Shown piece by piece: positions 34,570 to 44,484 of a DNA stretch of 64,000 nt (position 1 is the stretch's first letter; every line of letters begins with the position of its first letter). A program made the position numbers and the translations under genes. The notes below the pieces were generated by a model. The model was not told where the DNA came from. It worked only from the letters and a program-made list of their open reading frames with translations, and did not search any database. Source of the DNA: Mucilaginibacter tolerans (GTDB taxonomy: Bacteria > Bacteroidota > Bacteroidia > Sphingobacteriales > Sphingobacteriaceae); the NCBI RefSeq assembly GCF_030519375.1, contig NZ_JAUMKB010000011.1, forward strand, positions 124,001 through 188,000. The letters run 5' to 3'.

Positions 34570-35940
34570 GTGATTAAATTTAAATTTAAAACCCAGACAA
34601 TTTCCCGTTGTGTGCTGGCTGCATCAGCAATTTTTACAGTCCACACCGGGAAAGCTCAGAACAAGCTGGATGAGTATATCCGGCAAGGATTATCATCCAA
34701 TCAGAGCATCACCCAGCAGAATTTTCTGCTGGAAAAAAATATGTACGCCTTACAGGATGCGAAAAGTATGTTCCTGCCGGACATTACGTTTTCGACGACC
34801 TATACCAAAGCTCATGGCGGACGAACAATTGATTTCCCGGCAGCCGACCTGCTGAACGGGGCCTATGCTACGCTCAACCAATTGACCGGGACAAATTCAT
34901 TCCCACAATTGCAGAACCAGCATATCCTGATCAACCCGGACAACTTTTATGACGCGAAATTCCGCACAACGCTTCCTATTCTAAATGCGGAGCTGATCTA
35001 TAACAAAAGGATCAGGCAGCAACAGATAGACCTGCAAAAAACAGAAGTGCTGCTTTATAAGCGAGAATTGGTTAAAGAGGTCAAGACGGCTTACTACAAT
35101 TATCTAAAAGCTATGAATGCCGCTAAAATCTATGAATCCTCGCTCCGGTTGGTAGAAGAAGGGCAGCGTATCAACACGAAACTTTTCGAGAATAGTAAGG
35201 TAAACCGGACCGTCGTACTTAGAAGCCAAAATGAAGTATCGAGGATCAACGCTTCACTGGTAACGGCAACAAAAAACGCCGAGTCTGCCCGCTATTATTT
35301 TAACTTCCTGCTGAACCGCCCGCTAACCGACAGCATACAGACCGACGACATCACCGAGCTGCCTGCCCAGGAGCAACTGAGGGAGAATAACGTCAGCGGA
35401 AGAGAGGAGCTGTCTAAGCTCAAGATCGCAAAAGACATCAATGGCAACCTGACCGGTCTTGCTAAGTCCTATCTCATACCTAAAATAGGCACTTCTCTGG
35501 ATCTGGGTTCGCAGGCCTTTGATTGGCGTTTCAATACGCAGAGCCGTTATTATTTCCTGGGCGTTTCGCTCGAATGGAACCTGTTTTCTTTTGGTAAGCA
35601 TAATTACCGGATCAAGCAGACGCTTTCTGACCAGCAGGCCCTCGTAGCACAAACTGACTACGTACAGCAACAGTTGCTTACCGAATTGAAGGTTAAGCAG
35701 GCAGGTATGCAAAGCGCGCTGGCAGAATATGATGCCGCAAAATCACAATTAACCACAAGCAAGACCTATTACAGCGATATGCTGAAATTATACAAGGAAG
35801 GAATGGCTATTTACATTGAATTGCTGGATGCCCAGAACCAATGGATCGACGCCCAGCTTCACGCCAATATCGCCCTTTTTGACACCTGGATTGCTCATAC
35901 AGCAATCGAACGCGCCAATGCAAGTTTCACTATTCAATAA
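34570..35940 (+). CDS. TolC-family outer membrane efflux protein
   Basis: The product has 456 residues from GTG 34570; an earlier in-frame GTG (34552) lies inside the operator and is unlikely. A signal peptide ending at TGKAQ is followed by the duplicated helical barrel typical of TolC (LIYNKRIRQQQIDLQKTE and the second half with VQQQLLTELKVKQAGMQ), with paired beta strands between. It forms the outer membrane channel for the MFP and RND genes that follow. The MFP ATG is 7 bases after its stop, so the three genes are one operon. There is no lipobox. Confidence 0.92.
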   Translation: MIKFKFKTQTISRCVLAASAIFTVHTGKAQNKLDEYIRQGLSSNQSITQQNFLLEKNMYALQDAKSMFLPDITFSTTYTKAHGGRTIDFPAADLLNGAYATLNQLTGTNSFPQLQNQHILINPDNFYDAKFRTTLPILNAELIYNKRIRQQQIDLQKTEVLLYKRELVKEVKTAYYNYLKAMNAAKIYESSLRLVEEGQRINTKLFENSKVNRTVVLRSQNEVSRINASLVTATKNAESARYYFNFLLNRPLTDSIQTDDITELPAQEQLRENNVSGREELSKLKIAKDINGNLTGLAKSYLIPKIGTSLDLGSQAFDWRFNTQSRYYFLGVSLEWNLFSFGKHNYRIKQTLSDQQALVAQTDYVQQQLLTELKVKQAGMQSALAEYDAAKSQLTTSKTYYSDMLKLYKEGMAIYIELLDAQNQWIDAQLHANIALFDTWIAHTAIERANASFTIQ

Positions 35941-35947
35941 CAAAATC

Positions 35948-37000
35948 ATGAAAAAAATCTATTTATTCCCTGGTATAGTCGCAGGCGCACTCCTGATCGC
36001 GTCGTGCAAACATGAGCAAAAGGCTAAAAACGCAATCGGTGAACCCGATATCATCCCGGTTAAGGTTGCCACGATATCTGCTTTGGAAATACCTGGCCAT
36101 ATCAGCACTACCGGCTTGGTCAGTACAGAAGATGAGGCCAAATACTCATTTAAAATAGGCGGTGTTATCAATCGCATTTTTGTAGAAGAAGGACAGTTTT
36201 TCAAAAAAGGCCAGCTGCTGGCGACTCTGAATTCGACCGAAATATCAGCTGGCCTGGCCCAATCGAGCCTGGGCGTGGAGAAGGCACAACGAGATTATGC
36301 CCGCGCAGTTAACCTTTATAAAGACAGTGTTTTTACGCTCGAACAATTACAGAACACCAAGACGGCGCTGGACGTCGCCGCAAAAGCCAGGGAGGCAACC
36401 GCTTTCAACGAGCGCTATTCAAAAATATATGCCGCCACCGATGGCTTTGTAAGCAAAAAAATCGCGAATGAGGGGGAAGTAATCGCTCCTGGAATGCCGG
36501 CGTTGCTCATCAATTCAACGCAGCAGCGCAATAGTTATACACTGAAAGTTGGTGTTACTGACCGTGAATGGGCCATGATCAAGCTCGGCCAAACAGCAAA
36601 AGTGACGCTGGACGGTTATGAAGGTCGACAATTTGATGCTGTCGTATTCCGTAAGTCGCAGGCTGCAGATAGCCAGCTCGGTTCTTTTCAGATAGAACTG
36701 AAGCTCAATTCAAACGGCACCAAACCTGCCGTCGGCATGTTTGGCAAAGCAATAATTGCGACCAGCCAGGGCGAAAATGTGATGGCCATTCCCTATGGCT
36801 CATTGGTGGAAGCTGACGGCAACACAGGGTTCGTATTTACAACCACCGGCACTAATAAGGTTAAAAAAGTGCCTGTAACCATTGCGAGGTTTGATAACCA
36901 GGAGGTTTATCTAAAAAATAAACCTGACGGTGTAGATCAGATCGTGGTTTCCAACAGCGCTTACCTGAACGAAGAGTCAATTATTAAAATCATCAAGTAA
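35948..37000 (+). CDS. RND efflux periplasmic adaptor (MFP/HlyD family) lipoprotein
   Basis: From ATG 35948 the product has 350 residues with a lipoprotein signal: ALLIASC, Cys20. The longer frame from 35816 overlaps TolC and lacks a signal, so it is rejected. It shows a split barrel-sandwich (GVINRIFVEEGQFFKKGQLLATL and YAATDGFVSKKIANEGEVIAPG), a short helical hairpin and a beta-barrel domain. Such adaptors join the inner membrane pump to the outer membrane channel. Twelve bases separate it from the RND gene. Confidence 0.93.
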   Translation: MKKIYLFPGIVAGALLIASCKHEQKAKNAIGEPDIIPVKVATISALEIPGHISTTGLVSTEDEAKYSFKIGGVINRIFVEEGQFFKKGQLLATLNSTEISAGLAQSSLGVEKAQRDYARAVNLYKDSVFTLEQLQNTKTALDVAAKAREATAFNERYSKIYAATDGFVSKKIANEGEVIAPGMPALLINSTQQRNSYTLKVGVTDREWAMIKLGQTAKVTLDGYEGRQFDAVVFRKSQAADSQLGSFQIELKLNSNGTKPAVGMFGKAIIATSQGENVMAIPYGSLVEADGNTGFVFTTTGTNKVKKVPVTIARFDNQEVYLKNKPDGVDQIVVSNSAYLNEESIIKIIK

Positions 37001-37011
37001 GTACCATAGTC

Positions 37012-40000
37012 ATGAAGATTACAAATTTTGCGGTCAAGAACTACCAGTTCACGCTAATCATATTCCTTCTTGTCGCCGTGGTCGGCGTTCTCACCCTGTT
37101 TACGATGCCGCGGTCGGAAGATCCTACCACCCATCCGCCACAATACCTGATCACCGTGATCTATCCGGGCACTAGTCCTAAAGATATGGAAGAGCAGGTG
37201 GTAAAGCCGATTGAAAATAAAATTTACGGGCTGGAAAACATCGAAAAGATATTGACTACGGTGGAAGACGGTGTTGCGGTAATTCAGCCAAAGTTCAAAT
37301 ACGGTGTAGATGTAGATAACAAGTATCAGGAGATATCCACAGAGATCAATGCCTTAAAAAGCAGCGAACTTCCGAAGGATATTTACCTGATCAAAACCGA
37401 GAAAATTTCCTCTGCTGATGTAAATATACTCCAGGTGGCCTTAGTTTCAGATAACGCTTCGGGTAAATTGCTTCGGGACGAGGCTGATATACTGAAAACA
37501 CGCCTGGAAAAAATCACAGCATTGAAAGATGTCAGGTATTCGGGCATACCGGAACAGGAAATTCGCGTCGACATGCAGCTGGATAAACTCGCGCAGTACA
37601 AAATCCCGCTTAATGTCGTCATCGGAAGTCTTCAAAGCGAGGCTACAGACATACCCGGAGGAAGTATCAACCTGGAGAGTAAAGTCTTTAATGTTAAGAC
37701 CAGTGGAAAAATCAGGACGGTCGACGATGTTGCCAATACGGTGGTCTATAATGCCAACGGCAAAATCATTTATCTGAAAGACGTGGCAGATGTGAGTTAC
37801 AAAGACGGAACAATTGATCAGATCACCCGCCTGAATGGGCATCGTTGTATACTGGTTAATGCGCGTATGAAGGATAATGTGAATATCACTAAAGTTCAGG
37901 GGGATTTCCTGCCCGTGCTGCAAGCGTTTTCCAAAGGTCTGCCGTCCAATATCCGCATGGTGAAAAATTTCGATCAGGCCAACATGGTATCAGAGCGTTT
38001 GGGCCACCTGGGGTTTGACTTTGGGTTAGCCATTGTTTTGGTGATCATCACCTTGCTGCCGTTGGGGTTCAGGGCATCTCTTATCGTGATGATGTCTATT
38101 CCGCTTTCCCTTGCTCTCGGGCTTATCGCCATGAATTTACTAGGGTATTCTTTAAACCAGTTAAGTATCGTTGGGCTTGTAGTTGCGTTGGGCCTACTGG
38201 TGGACGACAGTATCGTCGTGGTCGAGAACATCGAACGCTGGCTGAGAGAAGGTCATTCACGAAAGGATGCTATCCTGAAAGGCACCAAGCAGATCGGTGT
38301 CGCAGTAGTTGGATGTACGGCTACGTTGGTGATCGCATTTTTACCGCTTGCATTCTTGCCTGATCTGGCCGGGGAGTTTATCCGCTGCCTGCCAATGGCC
38401 GTAATGACCAGCGTTTTAGCCTCAATGATCGTAGCCCTAACGCTTGTTCCCTTTCTGGGAAGCAGGATGCTGAAGACGCATACGCATGGCGAGGGCAATT
38501 TCTTTCTGAAGAATTTACAAAAATTTCTGACCTACTCGTACAGGCGCGTGATGCCTTTAGCCCTAAAATGGCCAAAAACAACCATAGGGATATCATTGGG
38601 TTTAAGTGTATTCGCTTTTTTCTTGTTCACGAAGACTGGCTTTAAGCTTTTTCCCACCTCCGAGAAACCGATGTTTCTCATTAATATCAAAATGCCCTTA
38701 CAGGCAGATATCCCTGAAAGCGACCGGGTAACCAAACTGGTGGAAAATGAGTTAAAGAAACATAAAGAGATCGTTTATTATACGGCAAATGTGGGCAAAG
38801 GTAATCCGCAGGTTTATTACAACGTGCACCAGCAGGATATAAAACCTGACTTCGCCCAGGTTTTCGTGCAACTGGATGAAGAAGCCAGTCCGAAAGAAAA
38901 AACAGACCTGATCAAACAGTTAAGGCAGACGTTTAAAGATTTCCCATACGCAAGAATAGAAGTGAAAGACTTTGAACAGGGAACGCCGATTGAAGCCAAT
39001 ATTGTGGTCAGGATCTTCGGGGACGATCAGGAAAAATTGCGTGCACTTTCTTTCCAGGTAGAACAGATTCTGAAAAAGAATCCCGGGACTTTTTACGTCT
39101 ATAACGAATTGAACACCTATAAATCGGATGTAAAAATAAAAATTGACAAAGAAAAGGCGCGCACTTTAGGTGTCCTTACCAGCGATGTGGACAAAGTAGT
39201 CAGGATGGCAGTAGCAGGACTAACCGTTGGGGACTATATTGACGACCGGGGCGACTCACGGAACATAGTTATCACCCTTCCCAGGGAGAAATTCTCAAAC
39301 CTTGATGTTTTTAAGAACCTTTATGTAAATAATATCCAGGGCACCCCGGTGCTGGTTGATCAAATTGCAAGCATTTCATTTGAAACATCGCCCACAGCAA
39401 TAAATCATTTTAATAAATCACGTTTTTCCAAAGTTACCTCGTTAACCAAAGACAACGTGCTGGCCAATGATGTCCTGAAGGAAGTTATTCCGCAGTTAAA
39501 TAAATTAAAAATGCCATCTGGATATTATTACAAGCTATCTGGAGAAGCCGAATCGGAAGGCGATACATTGGGAGGAAATTTCCTTTCCGTGATCCTATTG
39601 AGCGGCTTTCTTTTCATAGGTGTTCTGATATTACAGTTCAAAACCTTTAAAGGGATCATCATCGTATTATCGATTATACCATTGGGCATACTCGGAGGAG
39701 TGGTATTTCTTCTTTTGACGGGTAACCCAATGTCGTTGGTATCAATCATTGGTTTTATTGGATTGTCGGGTATACAGGTCAAGAATTCGCTGTTGCTGGT
39801 CGATTTTACCAATCAGTTACGTGCGGAGGGCCATAGCATTGATGAAGCCATCAGTATGGCTGGCGAGACACGATTCCTGCCTGTGGTGCTTACTTCGATA
39901 ACGGCAATCTGCGGGTTATTGCCTATCGCGCTGAACCCCAATCCACTTATAGCGCCTTTAGCTATCGTATTAATTGGCGGCCTGATTAGTTCTACCATAC

Positions 40001-40068
40001 TTTCGCGGATTGTGACACCGGTGATGTATAAATTGATTCCGCCATATCTGGAAAGTGTTGAAGGATGA
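37012..40068 (+). CDS. RND-family efflux permease (AcrB/HAE1-like)
   Basis: The 1018-residue protein has 12 predicted membrane segments in the 1+5+1+5 layout, with TM1 at about 11-31 and the conserved VALGLLVDDSIVVVENIERW segment in TM4 containing the two proton-relay aspartates. Two large periplasmic loops follow TM1 and TM7. The lack of a methionine-rich metal site and the HAE1-like sequence favour export of organic compounds rather than copper/silver. It is proton-driven and works with the TolC and MFP proteins encoded upstream. It is the last gene of the operon; no terminator is seen after it. Confidence 0.93.
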   Translation: MKITNFAVKNYQFTLIIFLLVAVVGVLTLFTMPRSEDPTTHPPQYLITVIYPGTSPKDMEEQVVKPIENKIYGLENIEKILTTVEDGVAVIQPKFKYGVDVDNKYQEISTEINALKSSELPKDIYLIKTEKISSADVNILQVALVSDNASGKLLRDEADILKTRLEKITALKDVRYSGIPEQEIRVDMQLDKLAQYKIPLNVVIGSLQSEATDIPGGSINLESKVFNVKTSGKIRTVDDVANTVVYNANGKIIYLKDVADVSYKDGTIDQITRLNGHRCILVNARMKDNVNITKVQGDFLPVLQAFSKGLPSNIRMVKNFDQANMVSERLGHLGFDFGLAIVLVIITLLPLGFRASLIVMMSIPLSLALGLIAMNLLGYSLNQLSIVGLVVALGLLVDDSIVVVENIERWLREGHSRKDAILKGTKQIGVAVVGCTATLVIAFLPLAFLPDLAGEFIRCLPMAVMTSVLASMIVALTLVPFLGSRMLKTHTHGEGNFFLKNLQKFLTYSYRRVMPLALKWPKTTIGISLGLSVFAFFLFTKTGFKLFPTSEKPMFLINIKMPLQADIPESDRVTKLVENELKKHKEIVYYTANVGKGNPQVYYNVHQQDIKPDFAQVFVQLDEEASPKEKTDLIKQLRQTFKDFPYARIEVKDFEQGTPIEANIVVRIFGDDQEKLRALSFQVEQILKKNPGTFYVYNELNTYKSDVKIKIDKEKARTLGVLTSDVDKVVRMAVAGLTVGDYIDDRGDSRNIVITLPREKFSNLDVFKNLYVNNIQGTPVLVDQIASISFETSPTAINHFNKSRFSKVTSLTKDNVLANDVLKEVIPQLNKLKMPSGYYYKLSGEAESEGDTLGGNFLSVILLSGFLFIGVLILQFKTFKGIIIVLSIIPLGILGGVVFLLLTGNPMSLVSIIGFIGLSGIQVKNSLLLVDFTNQLRAEGHSIDEAISMAGETRFLPVVLTSITAICGLLPIALNPNPLIAPLAIVLIGGLISSTILSRIVTPVMYKLIPPYLESVEG

Positions 40069-40140
40069 ACGGCATTGTCGAGTTTCTTCCGCTTGCTAGC
40101 AGCTGGAAATTTACATGACTGATTGCTGATTAAAGGCAAT

Positions 40141-40296
40141 ATGAAAACAACAAAGAGAAAAGCCAAAAGAATTACAAATGCCCAAAACAAAAATAAAGTT
40201 TTAGATGGAATTAGCTATGCAGGTAGTGAGGAGGAGTTATTAAATAAAGTTGTAGAAATAATTGTTAAGATAATTAAGAGAGAAGTTGGTTTATAG
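40141..40296 (+). CDS. Possible small basic protein (51 residues)
   Basis: ATG 40141 opens a 51-codon frame, starting MKTTKRKAKR and ending IIKREVGL. It begins with a basic stretch and ends with an amphipathic helix. It may be a real small protein in the otherwise empty stretch between the RND gene and the tRNAs. No family is recognised. Confidence 0.35.
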   Translation: MKTTKRKAKRITNAQNKNKVLDGISYAGSEEELLNKVVEIIVKIIKREVGL

Positions 40297-40520
40297 CGAG
40301 TTGAGGTGTTCGATGTCTAATCTTACCACTGCATGGGATTGATAAAAATAATTATATTGTAAATAATTGATAATCAATATGTTGTTGGTGTTCAACTAAA
40401 GGCAAATGGGAGAGGGGGAATCGAACACATTTTGTCTTGTAAAAAATTGATAATCAGTAATTTATTACTTTGATGAAAGTCGTTTTTTCAGAGTGAGTAA
40501 CCAACGTCTCTTAAAACAAA
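40297..40520. other. Gene-free stretch with a T-arm-like fragment
   Basis: No gene is seen. On the minus strand 40408-40433 reads like the 3' end of a tRNA (TTCGATTCCCCCTCTCCC), but no matching T-stem precedes it and no full tRNA can be folded. Such fragments can be left where elements integrate at tRNA genes, and two tRNA genes lie 150 bases further on. Confidence 0.4.
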
Positions 40521-40563
40521 AAATGCAAGTTGTTAATAGTCAAACTATTACAAACTTGCATTT
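40521..40563 (-). terminator. Terminator after tRNA-Leu
   Basis: A long stem (arms 40521-40540 and 40544-40563, a few mismatches) on the minus strand is followed by TTTTGTTTT. It lies 10 bases past the tRNA-Leu 3' end. Confidence 0.75.
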
Positions 40564-40572
40564 CTGTCTAAG

Positions 40573-40657
40573 TACTCGGGGCGGGAATCGAACCCGCACG
40601 CCTTTGACGGGCACAGGATTTTAAGTCCTGCGTGTCTACCAGTTCCACCACCCGAGC
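40573..40657 (-). tRNA. tRNA-Leu (anticodon UAA)
   Basis: The 85-base minus-strand gene folds into a full cloverleaf: acceptor stem GCTCGGG/CCCGAGT with a G-T first pair, the D-arm TGGTGGAACTGGTAGAC, anticodon loop CTTAAAA with UAA, a long variable arm as expected for leucine, and T-loop GGTTCGATTCC. CCA is not encoded. Confidence 0.95.
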
Positions 40658-40681
40658 GTGGTAATTAACCTTTTAAAAACA

Positions 40682-40704
40682 AATCCCTTCTTTTGGAAGG
40701 GATT
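40682..40704 (-). terminator. Terminator after tRNA-Gly
   Basis: A 9-bp stem AATCCCTTC/GAAGGGATT with loop TTTTG is followed on the minus strand by TTTGTTTTT. It separates tRNA-Gly from tRNA-Leu, so the two are probably processed or terminated apart. Confidence 0.65.
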
Positions 40705-40706
40705 AG

Positions 40707-40779
<73 letters not shown>

Positions 40780-40870
40780 ATTTCGCAAACCACTATCGCG
40801 TTTGCGGAGTGCAAATATAGACAGAAAAGAATATTCTGCAAGAGGTAAAAATGAAATTTTTTCAAAAAAG

Positions 40871-41356
40871 TTATAACTCGCTGTTTTTCAAAATATCAGA
40901 GATGATATCATTCTCATATCCGCGGCTTAAAGCGTACTGATGCAGCTTATATCTCTTTTTAAAAGGGTCTTTTTCTCCTAAAAGCCTTACTTTTTTCTCC
41001 AGTATCTGCTTAAGCGTGCTTAAATAATCGTCGTCATCAATGGTATTCAGCGCTTTTTTTATCAGTACATCCGATACTCTTTTGAACTTCAGGCCCTGTT
41101 TTATCTTCTGTTTTCCCCAGCCCTTCTGGTTGAATTTCCCTTGGACATAAGCGTTGGCAAATCGCGCCTCATTCAAAAAATTGGTTTGGATAAGCTGGAC
41201 GATCAAATTTTCTACCTGCGCGCTATGCAGCCCCCATTCATATAACTTATCCCGCACTTCCTGTTGCGAGCGTTCCTGGTAGACGCAGTAATGTTCGGCT
41301 TTAGCTAATGCTGTTTTTTCGTCGATTATATGGGTCGGCTTGGGTTGGTCCATCAA
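40871..41356 (-). CDS. recX: RecX-family regulatory protein
   Basis: The 161-residue protein consists of three-helix repeats typical of RecX: the first from about 14 (ALAKAEHYCVYQERSQQEVRDKL), then FLNEARFANAYVQGKFNQKGWGKQKIKQGL, and a third ending in SRGYENDIISDIL. RecX binds RecA filaments and limits recombination. It is a lone gene here, divergent from murF-alr; recA is not in the window. Length is normal for the family. Confidence 0.88.
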   Translation of the reverse strand: MMDQPKPTHIIDEKTALAKAEHYCVYQERSQQEVRDKLYEWGLHSAQVENLIVQLIQTNFLNEARFANAYVQGKFNQKGWGKQKIKQGLKFKRVSDVLIKKALNTIDDDDYLSTLKQILEKKVRLLGEKDPFKKRYKLHQYALSRGYENDIISDILKNSEL

Positions 41357-41412
41357 ATGCCAAAATTCGTTAAAAATTCTTCTATTGGCAGAAATATAAG
41401 CAAATTCGTAGC

Positions 41413-43875
41413 ATGCTTAGCAACCATTATTTTATCCGTGAAGTCCAGCAGATCATTAATGCCGGCGGGGTTATCGAAACTGATGACAACATCAGCGTTT
41501 TGCTGACTGATAGTCGCCGCATCACCAACGCTTCGGAAGGGTTGTTCTTTGCATTAAGTGGCAGACGCAACGGGCATGAATTTGTTGCTGAAGCCTACGC
41601 TGCCGGTGTGCGCAATTTTGTAGTGACGCATCAAACCAAGATAAAAATGCCAGGTGCTAACTTCCTGCTGGTGGATAATGTGCTGGATGCTTTGCAAAAA
41701 TTGGCTGCTTATCACCGCAACCGTTTTAATCTGGAGGTCATTGGCATTACGGGCAGTAACGGTAAAACGATTGTAAAAGAATGGTTGTACCAATTGCTGA
41801 TTTCAGATAAAACCATCGTTCGTAACCCAAAAAGTTACAACTCGCAGATAGGGGTACCGCTTTCTGTTTGGCAGATCACCGATAAAGACGACCTGGGTAT
41901 TTTTGAAGCTGGTATCTCTACGGTAAACGAGATGGAGCGGCTTGAAACTATTATCAAGCCATCAATAGGCGTGTTAACGCACATTGGTCCGGCGCATGAT
42001 GAGGGTTTTAAGGATCGTAAGGAAAAAGTACTCGAAAAGCTAAAGTTGTTCACTCATTGTAAACTGCTGATCCACAATTATGATCAACTGATAGACTATA
42101 AAAAACATATTCCTGTTAAAGACCGCTTTAGCTGGAGCAGACGGTTTAACCAGGCCGATCTTTATGTATTTGCGGAGACCGTTATATCCAGAAACTATTA
42201 TTTACGCGCCAAATACCAGGGCAAGGAGATCGAATGCCTGATCCCTTTTATGGATGAAGCCTCTATTGAGAACGCCATTGTATGCTGGGCCACCATGCTG
42301 GCCATGGGCTATAGCCCTGTTGAGGTGGACAAAAGGATAGAACGGCTGAGCCCGGTAAGTATGCGCCTGGAATTGAAAAATGGGATTAACGATTGCTCGG
42401 TGATCGATGATTCTTATAATTCTGATGTGCAGTCGCTGGAGATTGCTTTGAATTTCCTCAATCAGCAAAACCAGCACCCGACACGCACGCTGATCCTGTC
42501 GGATATCTATCAATCGGGTTTGGAACAGGAGGTATTGTACCGGCAGGTGGCTGATATGATTAAAAGCAGGAAAGTAAACAAGTTTATCGGCGTAGGAGAG
42601 GCTCTGTCCGCTCATAAAGACTTATTTACTTTAGAAAAGAAGTACTTCTACCCGGATACGACGGTTTTGCTTCAGCATCTGAATGAGCTGAATCTTGACA
42701 ACGAAACTATCCTGATAAAAGGGGCAAGGAGTTTTGAATTTGAACGGATCAGTTCGGCGTTGAGCCTGAAAGCGCATGAAACGGTGATGGAGATCAGCCT
42801 GAATGCACTGCTGAACAATCTGAATTTTTATAAATCAAAACTGAAACCGGGCGTGAGGATAATGGCTATGGTGAAGGCATTTTCCTATGGCAGCGGAACG
42901 TTTGAGGTTGCCAATATGCTTCAATATAACAAAGTGGATTACCTTGCGGTAGCCTATATTGATGAAGGTGTGGCTTTAAGGCAGACCGGCATTACGCTGC
43001 CGGTAATGGTGCTCAATCCCGAGCTGTCCGCATTTGATAAACTGATCGAATTTAAATTAGAACCGGAAATATTCAGCTTTAACCTGCTGGACGAATTTGT
43101 AAAATATGCACAATCGCATCACCTGAATAATTACCCGGTGCACCTTAAAATAGATACAGGGATGCACCGGTTGGGTTTTGAGGAACAAGATATCGATATG
43201 TTATGCGACCTTATTGAGGAGAACAGGTATATTAAAGTACAATCTGTTTTTTCGCACCTCGTGGCAAGCGATGCGCCGGAGCATGATGATTTTACCAGGA
43301 AACAGATCAGGCGATTTGAGAAAGCTTTTACGAAGATTGAGAAGGCGATTGGTTATAAAGTGATCAAGCACATTTCTAATACGGGGGGTATTATCCGCTG
43401 GCCCTCGGCACATTTTGATATGGTGAGACTGGGGATTGGTTTATACGGTATCGATGGATCTGTGCCAAAAGGCTCAGGGGTTTTACAGCCAATCGCTACT
43501 CTAAAAACCAGTGTGTCGCAGGTACGAAAGGTGGTTGCCAACGATACCATTGGCTACAACCGCAACGGGAAGCTAACTCACAATGGTAAAATCGCTACTG
43601 TTCGTATCGGCTATGCCGATGGTTACCTGCGCGCATTTGGTAATGGGGTAGGTAAAATGCTGATAAAGGGGAAATTGGTGCCAACGGTGGGCAATATATC
43701 GATGGATATGACCATGCTGGATGTAAGCAATGTAGATGTGCGTGAAGGGGATGATGTAATTGTTTTTAATGATCAATTAACTATTGAAGAACTGGCTCGT
43801 GAAATAGGTACCATTCCTTATGAAATACTGACTAATATTTCGCAAAGGGTAAAAAGAGTGTATTTTTATGAGTAG
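41413..43875 (+). CDS. Fused UDP-MurNAc-tripeptide:D-Ala-D-Ala ligase (MurF) and alanine racemase
   Basis: The 820-residue protein joins MurF (about 1-455) and alanine racemase (about 456-820). MurF shows the ATP loop GSNGKT (Lys118) and the ISTVNEME and SYNSDVQSLEIALNF segments. The racemase half has the PLP lysine Lys488 in AMVKAFSYGSG and the later DTGMHRLGF, SNTGGI and DTIGYNRNGKL segments with the second catalytic tyrosine in the last. The racemase supplies D-Ala, which after D-Ala-D-Ala formation is joined to the muropeptide. This fusion is common in Bacteroidota and is functional in character: both active sites are kept. Confidence 0.95.
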   Translation: MLSNHYFIREVQQIINAGGVIETDDNISVLLTDSRRITNASEGLFFALSGRRNGHEFVAEAYAAGVRNFVVTHQTKIKMPGANFLLVDNVLDALQKLAAYHRNRFNLEVIGITGSNGKTIVKEWLYQLLISDKTIVRNPKSYNSQIGVPLSVWQITDKDDLGIFEAGISTVNEMERLETIIKPSIGVLTHIGPAHDEGFKDRKEKVLEKLKLFTHCKLLIHNYDQLIDYKKHIPVKDRFSWSRRFNQADLYVFAETVISRNYYLRAKYQGKEIECLIPFMDEASIENAIVCWATMLAMGYSPVEVDKRIERLSPVSMRLELKNGINDCSVIDDSYNSDVQSLEIALNFLNQQNQHPTRTLILSDIYQSGLEQEVLYRQVADMIKSRKVNKFIGVGEALSAHKDLFTLEKKYFYPDTTVLLQHLNELNLDNETILIKGARSFEFERISSALSLKAHETVMEISLNALLNNLNFYKSKLKPGVRIMAMVKAFSYGSGTFEVANMLQYNKVDYLAVAYIDEGVALRQTGITLPVMVLNPELSAFDKLIEFKLEPEIFSFNLLDEFVKYAQSHHLNNYPVHLKIDTGMHRLGFEEQDIDMLCDLIEENRYIKVQSVFSHLVASDAPEHDDFTRKQIRRFEKAFTKIEKAIGYKVIKHISNTGGIIRWPSAHFDMVRLGIGLYGIDGSVPKGSGVLQPIATLKTSVSQVRKVVANDTIGYNRNGKLTHNGKIATVRIGYADGYLRAFGNGVGKMLIKGKLVPTVGNISMDMTMLDVSNVDVREGDDVIVFNDQLTIEELAREIGTIPYEILTNISQRVKRVYFYE

Positions 43876-43890
43876 AAATCTACTGCTGCT

Positions 43891-44484
43891 ATGAAAAAAA
43901 TCGCCGGAGCGTTATTGAACTTTTTTGTTAAAGGGCTCATTGTAGTAATACCTATAGGTGCGGCGGCCTTCTTGATCTTTTGGGGAGTGGCCAAAGTTGA
44001 CGAAGCTCTGAACTTAAGCGGTGTTTTTCTTACAGACAGTAAAGGCCAGCCGATTTATATCCCGGGCTTGGGTATATTGAATGTATTGATTATTATCCTT
44101 GTTGTAGGTATTCTTGTAACGAATGTTATAACCGATCCTATTAAACAATGGCTGAACCGTTGGATAAACCGTCTTCCCATATTCAAATTTTTGTATTCCT
44201 CAATCAAAGACCTGACGGAAGCCTTTGTAGGTGAAGAGAAAAAATTTAACGAACCGGTATTGGTCGAGATCAATGAATTTGGTCTGAAAAAGGTAGGTTT
44301 CCTGGTGCAAAAGGATCTGGCTAAAATTGGTTTTCCGGGCGAAGTGGCAGTTTATTTTCCTTTGTCTTACTCATTTGCCGGCCAGGTGGTCATCATCTCA
44401 TCCGAAAAGGTAAAACCGATAGACAGAAACGCCGCCGACATGATGAAATTTGTGATCTCCGGTGGTGTGAGCGGGTTAGATTAA
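43891..44484 (+). CDS. DUF502-family membrane protein
   Basis: The 197-residue protein has two membrane segments (about 12-33 and 55-75) and the DUF502 signature: FVKGLIVVIPIGAA, PGLGI, KFLYSSIKDLTEAFVG and PLSYSFAGQVVII. It starts 15 bases after the MurF-Alr stop and is probably cotranscribed. Function is unknown; members occur across many phyla in the inner membrane. Its stop overlaps by 4 bases the stop of the convergent MFS gene. Confidence 0.88.
   Translation: MKKIAGALLNFFVKGLIVVIPIGAAAFLIFWGVAKVDEALNLSGVFLTDSKGQPIYIPGLGILNVLIIILVVGILVTNVITDPIKQWLNRWINRLPIFKFLYSSIKDLTEAFVGEEKKFNEPVLVEINEFGLKKVGFLVQKDLAKIGFPGEVAVYFPLSYSFAGQVVIISSEKVKPIDRNAADMMKFVISGGVSGLD

Noticed and set aside
40408..40433. 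A third tRNA gene
   Set aside because: Only a T-loop/acceptor-like stretch is present; no cloverleaf can be folded.
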